In this document: positions 60,233 to 64,000 of the stretch, piece after piece
How positions within the stretch are numbered: the stretch's first letter is position 1
Layout: every line of letters starts with the position of its first letter
Made by a program: the position numbers and the translations under genes
Notes under the pieces: model-generated
The model's database searches: none
What the model saw: only the letters and a program-made list of their open reading frames with translations
What the model was told of the DNA's origin: nothing
Origin: Myxococcus dinghuensis
GTDB taxonomy: Bacteria > Myxococcota > Myxococcia > Myxococcales > Myxococcaceae
DNA length: 64,000 nt
Reading direction: 5' to 3'
NCBI RefSeq assembly: GCF_024198235.1
Contig: NZ_JAKCFB010000004.1
Span: 372,001-436,000, forward strand

Positions 60233-61231
60233 ATGGAGAGAAAGCTCGTCTCGATTCAGCGCATCGACCACGTGGAGCCCATTCCCGGAGCCGACAACAT
60301 CCAGAGGGCGCGGGTGATGGGCTGGGACGTGGTGGTCCAGAAGGGCGCCTTCGCCTCCGGCGAGCCCTGCGTCTTCTTCGAGATCGACAGCCAGCTCCCG
60401 GAGGGCGCGCCGTGGGCGGAGTTCCTCCGTCCCCGGGGCTTCCGGGTGAAGACGGCGAGGCTGAGGGGCGTGCTGTCCCAGGGGCTGGCGCTGCCCACCT
60501 CAATTCTCGAGGGAGACGTTCCACCGGTCGGCACGGACGTGCGGGACAGGCTGGGCGTGGTGAAGTTCGAGCCCGTGCCCTCCGACTCGCGAGAGGTGGC
60601 GGGGCCCTTCCCGACGCAGGTGCCGAAGACGGATGAAATCCGCCTGCAGTCGATGCTCGGCGTGCTCGAGGAGCTGCGGGGCCACGACTTCTTCGTGACG
60701 ACGAAGCTCGACGGCACCTCCGCGACCTTCTTCCGACCGCTCGAGGGGCCGCTCGTCGCGTGCTCCCGGAACTGGACCCTCAGGCCCGGACCGAACCCGG
60801 TGTGGCGGATGGTGGAGCGCTACACGCTGGACACGGTGTTGCCCGAGGGCTTCGCCATCCAGGGAGAGCTGTGCGGGCCCGGCATCCAGAAGAACCGCCT
60901 GGGACTCCGGGAGACGGACCTGTTCGTGTTCAGCGTCCACGACACGCGGACCGGCCGCTTCCTGGACCACGCGGACTTCATCGCGTTCTGCGCGCGGCAC
61001 GGGCTGCGCACGGTGCCGGTGGAGCACGTCGTCACGGGCGAGGCGGCGCGGACGTTCCCGCACACGCTGGAGCAGTTCCTGACGCTCGCGCAGGGGCTCT
61101 ACCCGGGGACGAAGAGCCGGAAGGAAGGCATCGTCATCCGGCCCCTCGTCGAGCGGCACTCGCCCACGCTCGGCGGCAGGCTGTCGTTCAAGGTCATCAA
61201 CAACGACTTCCTGCTGAAGGACGAGGACTGA
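60233..61231 (+). CDS. ATP-dependent RNA ligase, DRB0094 family
   Basis: 332 residues from ATG 60233, preceded by GGGAGG; an ATG 18 bases earlier lacks a site. The N-terminal OB-type domain (LVSIQRIDHVEPIPGADNIQ; WDVVVQKGAF) precedes the nucleotidyltransferase domain, as in Deinococcus DraRnl. Motif I is K158-L-D-G in FFVTTKLDGTSATFFRP, motif IIIa is FAIQGELCGPGIQKN, motif IV EGIVIRP (298-304), motif V LSFKVINNDF (317-326). DraRnl seals nicks with a 3' RNA end, so this protein may repair broken RNA. No toxin, Hen1 or kinase partner lies next to it. Confidence 0.9.
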   Translation: MERKLVSIQRIDHVEPIPGADNIQRARVMGWDVVVQKGAFASGEPCVFFEIDSQLPEGAPWAEFLRPRGFRVKTARLRGVLSQGLALPTSILEGDVPPVGTDVRDRLGVVKFEPVPSDSREVAGPFPTQVPKTDEIRLQSMLGVLEELRGHDFFVTTKLDGTSATFFRPLEGPLVACSRNWTLRPGPNPVWRMVERYTLDTVLPEGFAIQGELCGPGIQKNRLGLRETDLFVFSVHDTRTGRFLDHADFIAFCARHGLRTVPVEHVVTGEAARTFPHTLEQFLTLAQGLYPGTKSRKEGIVIRPLVERHSPTLGGRLSFKVINNDFLLKDED

Positions 61232-61238
61232 CGCCCCC

Positions 61239-61273
61239 GGAGCCGGACGCTCGCCATGCGGCCGTCCGGCTCC
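61239..61273. terminator. Hairpin between convergent RNA ligase and rhomboid genes
   Basis: GGAGCCGGACG (61239-61249), 13-base loop, CGTCCGGCTCC (61263-61273): a perfect 11-base stem filling the 43-base gap between the two stops. No T-run. Confidence 0.55.
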
Positions 61274-61274
61274 G

Positions 61275-62840
61275 CTATTCGCGCTTCGAGGCCTCCATCA
61301 CCCCGCGCAGCGCGGCCTCCGCGGCGCGCAGGCGCGGGTCCTGGGGATCCACCCGACGGGCCGCCTCCAGTCGCTCCAACGCTCGCGCGAGGGCACCCCG
61401 CGACAGCTCGCAGCGGACGCCCGCCTCCAGCGCCCCCGTGTCCGAGGGGCCATACAGCCCCGCCTCATCCGCCGCGTGACAGCCCTCCTCCACGCGGCCC
61501 GCGTCGAGCAGCGCCCGCGCCAGTTCCACGCGGGTGCCCACGTGCGAGGGGGCCAGCCGCACGGACTCCGTCAGCGGGAGGATGGCCTCCCGGGGCTGAC
61601 CCAGCCGCCGCAACACACCCCCCAGTTCCCGCTGTGGTCCGGGCGCGCCCGGGGTCAGCAGCGCGCGGCCCCGCGCCTCGCGCAGCACGGAGGGTTCGTC
61701 GAAGCGCAGCTCCGCGACCATGCGCCCGACGACGTCCTGATATGCGGGCCATTGCGCGGGCCAGGTGAAGACGAGCCGGTACACCCACTCGCCCCGGGGC
61801 ACGAAGAGCGCGAGCAGTTGTCGCGGACCTCCGGGCCCCTCCAGCTCCGCGCGCAGCCGTTGGGCCACCCGCCCGCCCACGCGCGTGGTCGAAGGGCCCT
61901 GCACCTCCACGGCGCGTCCCTCCGGTCCCGGCGCTCCGAGCGGCAGCGACTCCTCGAGGAAGTGCCGGGCCTGCGACAACCCATCGCCCGACTCCCCCGT
62001 CTCGATGGCCTCCGCCGAGAACGTCGCGCGCCCCAGGCCCGACAAGCCGTTGGAGAACGTCCGCCGCCCCTGCCCGTCCAGCTCTCCCCGCCATCCCTGA
62101 GGCATGGCCACGGAGACACCGAAGCCGTCATCACGCTCCACGCGCCAGCCGGAGCGCTCCCACACCACGAGCGCCGCCACGACCACCGCCACGCCCACGC
62201 CGAGCAGCGGCTTCGCGCGGCTCGAGCGCGTCGGCGCGTCGCGAGGCTCCAGGAACAGCCCCGTCAGGAGCCCGGCCACCAGCCCCCCGAGGTGCCCGGC
62301 GTTGTCCACGCCCACCGACGTCCACCCCATCCACAGGAAGACGAGGACCGTGGGCAGCGCGCTCTCGCCGGAGAACCAGCGCAGCTTCGAGGCCCGCTCG
62401 AGCCGATGCCGCCGCCCCAGCACGAGCAACGCGCCGATGCATCCGTAGACGAGGCCGGACGCGCCCACGCTCACGGCCCCCGACCAGGCAAGCGAGCCCG
62501 ACATGGTCGCCAGCCCGGAGACACAGAGCAGCGCCGCGTACTCACTCCGACGACACGTCCGCTCCAGCACCCCGCCGGACGCGGCCAGCACCAACAGGTT
62601 GAGCGCCAGGTGCAGCACGTCCCGGTGCAGGACGTTGGCCGTCAGCAGGCGCCACCCCTGCCCCGCCTCCACCACCAACGGCCCCGCCTTCGCACCCCAG
62701 CGCACCAGGGCATCCACGTCCACCGCGCCCCGTGTCATCAGGGCCCCATGGATGGCCAGGAGTCCTGAAATGAGGGTCAGGGTGATCCATGGCCACACAT
62801 GATTATCGCCTTGACCGGCCGATTGACCGATGGACAACAT
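61275..62840 (-). CDS. Rhomboid-family serine protease with a C-terminal helical repeat tail
   Basis: 521 residues from ATG 62840 (MLSIGQSAGQ); an in-frame ATG at 62894 is the alternative. The rhomboid domain (about 20-210) has six helices, catalytic S128 in SVGASGLVYGCIGALL and H183 in DNAGHLGGLVAGLLTG, the GxSx and H-x-x-GG pair. The first loop carries the WR-like segment GWRLLTANVLHRDVLHLALN. After a middle beta-rich domain (about 240-390), the C-terminus has TPR-like helical units (RRLGQPREAILPLTESVRLA; ALARALERLEAARRVDP). It cleaves membrane proteins within the bilayer; targets unknown. Confidence 0.87.
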   Translation of the reverse strand: MLSIGQSAGQGDNHVWPWITLTLISGLLAIHGALMTRGAVDVDALVRWGAKAGPLVVEAGQGWRLLTANVLHRDVLHLALNLLVLAASGGVLERTCRRSEYAALLCVSGLATMSGSLAWSGAVSVGASGLVYGCIGALLVLGRRHRLERASKLRWFSGESALPTVLVFLWMGWTSVGVDNAGHLGGLVAGLLTGLFLEPRDAPTRSSRAKPLLGVGVAVVVAALVVWERSGWRVERDDGFGVSVAMPQGWRGELDGQGRRTFSNGLSGLGRATFSAEAIETGESGDGLSQARHFLEESLPLGAPGPEGRAVEVQGPSTTRVGGRVAQRLRAELEGPGGPRQLLALFVPRGEWVYRLVFTWPAQWPAYQDVVGRMVAELRFDEPSVLREARGRALLTPGAPGPQRELGGVLRRLGQPREAILPLTESVRLAPSHVGTRVELARALLDAGRVEEGCHAADEAGLYGPSDTGALEAGVRCELSRGALARALERLEAARRVDPQDPRLRAAEAALRGVMEASKRE

Positions 62841-62945
62841 GCCCGTCTGTCCCGCCTCCTGGGAAGAAATCCCTGTCTTTTGAGGGGGATGCATGACTTG
62901 TACGTTGAAAGGCCGTTCTGCTATGACTGTACGCGGATCGGACCC

Positions 62946-64000
62946 GTGCTGAAGCTCATCATCGAAGACGACGAGGGGCGCAAGACCGTTGTTCCCTTCG
63001 TGCGCGACGAGATCACCATTGGCCGTCAGGAGGGAAACACCATCCGCCTGACGGAAAGGAACGTCTCTCGTCGTCACGCACGACTGGTGCGGTTGAACGG
63101 CCATGTCGTGGTGGAGGACCTGGGTAGCTACAACGGTACCCGGATCAACGGCGAGCGCATCGCGGGACAGTCGCCCCTCAGTGAGGGCGATCTGATCCAG
63201 ATCGGCGACTACGACCTGGCACTCCAGGCCGAAGGCGCCGCGAATGCGCCAGGCGCCATCACCACCAAGGTTCCGGCGCGCCGGCAGGAACAGGAGCCCG
63301 AGGACTCATCCGAAGCCGAGAAAACCTCGGACGAGGATGCGCCCGGTCGGGAGGAGGGCGACCAGACGCTGGTCTCCGCGGACAAGCGCCGCAACTCCAC
63401 CTCCATCATCCGGCTGGACCACGTCGAGGCGGATCGCCCCCGCAAGGTGGTGGACCTCGACAGCGAGGAGGCTCCTCGGCTGGTGGTCCTGTCGCCGGAC
63501 GAGCTGCGGGGTCAGGAGTTCTCCTGCATCCGCACCGAGCTGCGGATCGGCCGCACGGACGACAACGACATCACGCTGGATCATCGCTCGCTGTCGCGTA
63601 CCCACGCGAAGCTGGTGCGCGAGGATGCGGGCGAGTGGCGTGTCATCGATATGCAGTCCGCCAACGGGATGACGGTCAACGGCGAGAGCTACGCCCAGGC
63701 CACCCTGAACAGCGGAGACATCATCGAGCTGGGCCACGTGAAGATGCGCTTCCTCGCCGCGGGTGACGCGGCGGATGACGGCCCGAGCAGCGAAGGCGGC
63801 ATGTCGAAGCTGCCGCTGGTCGCGGGCCTCGTCGCCATCCTCCTGGGTGGCGGTGGCGTCGTCTGGTGGATGTCGCGCCAGGGCCAGGTCACGACCCAGC
63901 CGAACCCGCCCGTCGCGGTGCGGACGGACACGCCGGAGCAGCCGTCCACGCCGACTCCGCCGCCCGCCGAGCAGATCAAGCCGCCGGTCGAGCAGGTCAA
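62946..64000 (+). CDS. Tandem-FHA membrane protein, 3' end outside window
   Basis: From GTG 62946 (VLKLIIEDDEGRKTVV) the frame runs to the window end, 351 residues so far. An ATG at 62889 in the same frame would add 19 residues (MHDLYVERPFCYDC...), with GAGGGGG too close to it. The first FHA domain (about 15-90) has ITIGRQEGNTIRL, ERNVSRRHARL and GSYNGTRINGE; the second (about 185-265) has ELRIGRTDDNDITLDHRSLS and SANGMTVNGE. A helix (LPLVAGLVAILLGGGGVVWW, about 285-305) follows, then a Pro/Thr-rich region. FHA domains bind phosphothreonine, so it likely serves Ser/Thr-kinase signalling. Start uncertain. Confidence 0.9.
   Translation, partial: MLKLIIEDDEGRKTVVPFVRDEITIGRQEGNTIRLTERNVSRRHARLVRLNGHVVVEDLGSYNGTRINGERIAGQSPLSEGDLIQIGDYDLALQAEGAANAPGAITTKVPARRQEQEPEDSSEAEKTSDEDAPGREEGDQTLVSADKRRNSTSIIRLDHVEADRPRKVVDLDSEEAPRLVVLSPDELRGQEFSCIRTELRIGRTDDNDITLDHRSLSRTHAKLVREDAGEWRVIDMQSANGMTVNGESYAQATLNSGDIIELGHVKMRFLAAGDAADDGPSSEGGMSKLPLVAGLVAILLGGGGVVWWMSRQGQVTTQPNPPVAVRTDTPEQPSTPTPPPAEQIKPPVEQV

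Overview
The window comes from a very GC-rich genome and most resembles a myxobacterium (Myxococcales; Myxococcus, Corallococcus or a relative). The evidence is third-position G/C bias in nearly every gene, frequent GTG and TTG starts, many genes joined by 4-base ATGA overlaps, numerous lipoproteins, tandem FHA domains, SEC-C, DUF4476 and TonB-like proteins, and a complete alternative complex III operon. I see no rRNA, tRNA, CRISPR array, insertion sequence or prophage. The window reads as chromosomal core plus lineage-specific genes. No stretch has clearly foreign composition.

Layout. Positions 1-4640: a partial winged-helix protein, phosphoglycerate mutase, a secreted DUF4476 protein, a thioredoxin-like protein and HemN. 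Positions 4762-12875: a cbb3 oxidase operon on the minus strand, transcribed ccoI-ccoS-ccoNO(fusion)-ccoQ-ccoP-ccoG, with a divergent SafE/CcoH2-like gene. Positions 12903-20192: small unknown genes, a thiolase behind a striking palindromic operator, an M91 (NleD-like) metallopeptidase, a TetR regulator with its own operator cluster, and a SEC-C protein. Positions 20354-23199: an HpnP-like B12/radical-SAM enzyme and an oxidoreductase. Positions 23346-32208: an eight-gene electron-transfer operon, diheme cytochrome c, NarI-like cytochrome b, then actA-actF.

Positions 32451-43288 hold a cytochrome c peroxidase, a [2Fe-2S] thioredoxin-fold ferredoxin overlapped in antisense by a secreted membrane protein, FxsA, RlmI, a YkgJ protein, glycerate kinase and a nicotinamidase-like hydrolase. 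Positions 43335-54870 hold pncB, a TonB-like protein, a lipoprotein, ppa-plsC-epmA (a minus-strand operon transcribed epmA, plsC, ppa), an M3-type lipoprotein peptidase, an SPFH/SHOCT protein and an ABC exporter coupled to a GT39-type glycosyltransferase (54867-57173). The right end holds two paralogous barrel-like envelope proteins, a DRB0094-family RNA ligase, a rhomboid protease with a TPR-like tail, and a tandem-FHA protein that runs off the window.

How the parts work together. Alternative complex III oxidises quinol and reduces cytochrome c. The cbb3 oxidase oxidises cytochrome c at low oxygen, and CcoG/CcoI/CcoS/SafE mature it. HemN makes haem when oxygen is scarce, and the diheme peroxidase removes peroxide in the envelope. 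The window therefore encodes most of a quinol-to-oxygen chain suited to microoxic life. The nicotinamidase-like gene with pncB forms a Preiss-Handler NAD salvage pair.
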